Made by a program: the position numbers and the translations under genes. This document shows, one piece after another, positions 12,386 to 13,147 of a stretch of 13,147 nucleotides of DNA. How positions within the stretch are numbered: the first letter of the stretch is position 1; every line of letters begins with the position of its first letter. The notes under the pieces are model-generated. The model was not told the DNA's origin and searched no databases. It was given only the letters and a program-made list of their open reading frames with translations. Source of the stretch: JAZDLC01 sp043802345 (GTDB taxonomy: Bacteria; Planctomycetota; B15-G4; JADJEK01). Location of the stretch: NCBI GenBank assembly GCA_043802345.1, contig JAZDLC010000184.1, positions 1 to 13,147 on the forward strand, read 5' to 3'.

Positions 12386-13147
12386 TCAGGCATCGGGCGA
12401 CTCGCGCAGCTCTTTGGGAGGCGCACATTCGACACGGATCGTCCGACCGTCGCGCGGATGGCAGAACTCGATTGAGGCGGCGTGCAGTCGATACCCGGAA
12501 TCGGAAGGCAGGGAAGCGCTTCCTTGCAGTGGCAGCCCCCCCGGCCCGAAGAGAGGGTCTCCGACCAACGGGTGGCCGGCCCAGGCCAGGTGCGCCCGGA
12601 TCTGGTGGCTCCTGCCGCTCCGGATCACGATCTCCAGCAGGGAGTTTCCGTCATGCCGGCGCTCCAGGACGGTGACCTCGGTGGCGGCGGGCTTGCCGTC
12701 AGCGCACACGGCGTGCAACGAACCGGTGGGGCCGTGAGGCACCGGCCCGATCGGAACATCGATCTGGAAGCGGGTCTCCTCCGGATGGCCGCACGCCAGT
12801 CCGCGGTAGACCCGGTGGACCTTCCCTTCACGGAAGGCGCGTCCGAGCCGCGAGCGGGCGAGCCGGGTCCGCCCGAGGAGAAGCACACCCGAGGTCCCCG
12901 TGCCCAGGCGGTGGGCCGGGGAAGCCTCCTGGAACCGCCGGCGCACCTGGTGCAGGAGGGTGTGCTCGAGATACCGCCCACCACCCGGCAGGGTCGGCAG
13001 CCCGCTCGGTTTTGCCACCGCCAGCAGGTCCTCGTCACGAAACAGGATTCCGAAGTGAAGCGGGGCGGGAGGCTCCTGCCAGGGCGGGCGTCGCCATGAG
13101 AGAATCTGGCCGGTTCTCGCGACGGAGGAGGGCCCGGCCGCCAGCCC
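12386..13147 (-). CDS. RluA-family pseudouridine synthase, 5'-truncated by the window
   Basis: The frame is open from the stop at 12386 to the right edge, giving 253 residues without their start. A GTG at 13018 is not the true start: upstream in-frame sequence reads LSWRRPPWQEPPAPLHFGIL, then FRDEDLLAVAKPSGLPTLPG, the normal entry of an RluA catalytic domain preceded by an S4-like tail. No ATG, GTG or TTG occurs in frame between 13018 and the edge. Family knowledge: these enzymes isomerise uridine to pseudouridine in rRNA or tRNA. The motif that is normally HRLD-x-x-TSG reads HRLGTGTSGVLLL, so the usual catalytic Asp position is Gly (codon 12902-12904). Other motifs are normal: KVHRVYRGLACG, IRSGRSHQIRAHLAWAGHPL, VGDPLFG and YRLHA. 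I recall a subgroup with HRLGRGTSG and a preceding RPPW.EP stretch, so this is probably a real subfamily. It is convergent with the kinase-like gene, 17 bp apart. Confidence 0.9.
   Translation of the reverse strand, partial: GLAAGPSSVARTGQILSWRRPPWQEPPAPLHFGILFRDEDLLAVAKPSGLPTLPGGGRYLEHTLLHQVRRRFQEASPAHRLGTGTSGVLLLGRTRLARSRLGRAFREGKVHRVYRGLACGHPEETRFQIDVPIGPVPHGPTGSLHAVCADGKPAATEVTVLERRHDGNSLLEIVIRSGRSHQIRAHLAWAGHPLVGDPLFGPGGLPLQGSASLPSDSGYRLHAASIEFCHPRDGRTIRVECAPPKELRESPDA

Noticed and set aside
13095..13097. ATG on the - strand as start of the pseudouridine synthase
   Set aside because: It is out of frame with the conserved domain and its frame meets a TGA before the first motif.
1..13147. 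Defence, CRISPR, toxin-antitoxin, prophage or insertion-sequence content
   Set aside because: No spaced repeats, transposase, integrase, nuclease or phage motifs were seen on either strand.

Overview
The window is a high-GC bacterial chromosomal segment with ten protein-coding genes on both strands. It holds no recognisable tRNA, rRNA, CRISPR array, insertion sequence or phage gene. The gene mix suggests a Planctomycetota-like or similar environmental bacterium: a formylglycine-generating-enzyme-like (SUMF1) domain, a secreted beta-helix protein, a lamin-tail-domain exoprotein with a Cys/Gly-rich C-terminal module, an S9B lipoprotein peptidase and an aldehyde:ferredoxin oxidoreductase (AOR). 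This taxonomic guess is inference from memory of such families, not a computed assignment.

Left part (1-2700). The C-terminal end of a SUMF1-like protein runs in from the left edge. A good sigma70-type promoter (TTGTCA, 17 bp, TAGATA) then precedes a full-length tungsten/molybdenum AOR. A small MoaD/ThiS-type sulfur carrier ending in Gly-Gly lies tail-to-tail with it, one base away. Together they make a plausible enzyme plus pterin-cofactor-sulfuration pair.

Middle part (2700-8600). Four + strand genes follow: an alpha/beta-hydrolase esterase, an exported protein with a long coiled coil and a right-handed beta-helix, a membrane-anchored SRPBCC-domain protein, and a dipeptidyl-peptidase-IV-like lipoprotein. 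The last three are closely spaced; the SRPBCC and peptidase genes are adjacent or overlapping and probably co-transcribed from a candidate promoter near 3674. They describe a cell-envelope or secreted function set. A 323-bp stretch without a recognised gene (8272-8594) follows and contains one clean hairpin.

Right part (8595-13147). A lamin-tail-domain secreted protein and an upstream rhomboid intramembrane protease lie on the - strand. Divergent from the rhomboid is an unfamiliar 550-570 aa protein with a protein-kinase-like N-terminal half and a membrane-associated C-terminal half; it is the most novel gene in the window. Convergent with it is an RluA-family pseudouridine synthase whose usual catalytic Asp position is Gly. 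Its reading frame stays open to the right edge, so it is 5'-truncated by the window rather than starting inside it.

I do not see a defence island or a complete new multi-gene system. The best leads are the kinase-like/rhomboid divergent pair, the Gly-variant pseudouridine synthase and the AOR-MoaD convergent pair.
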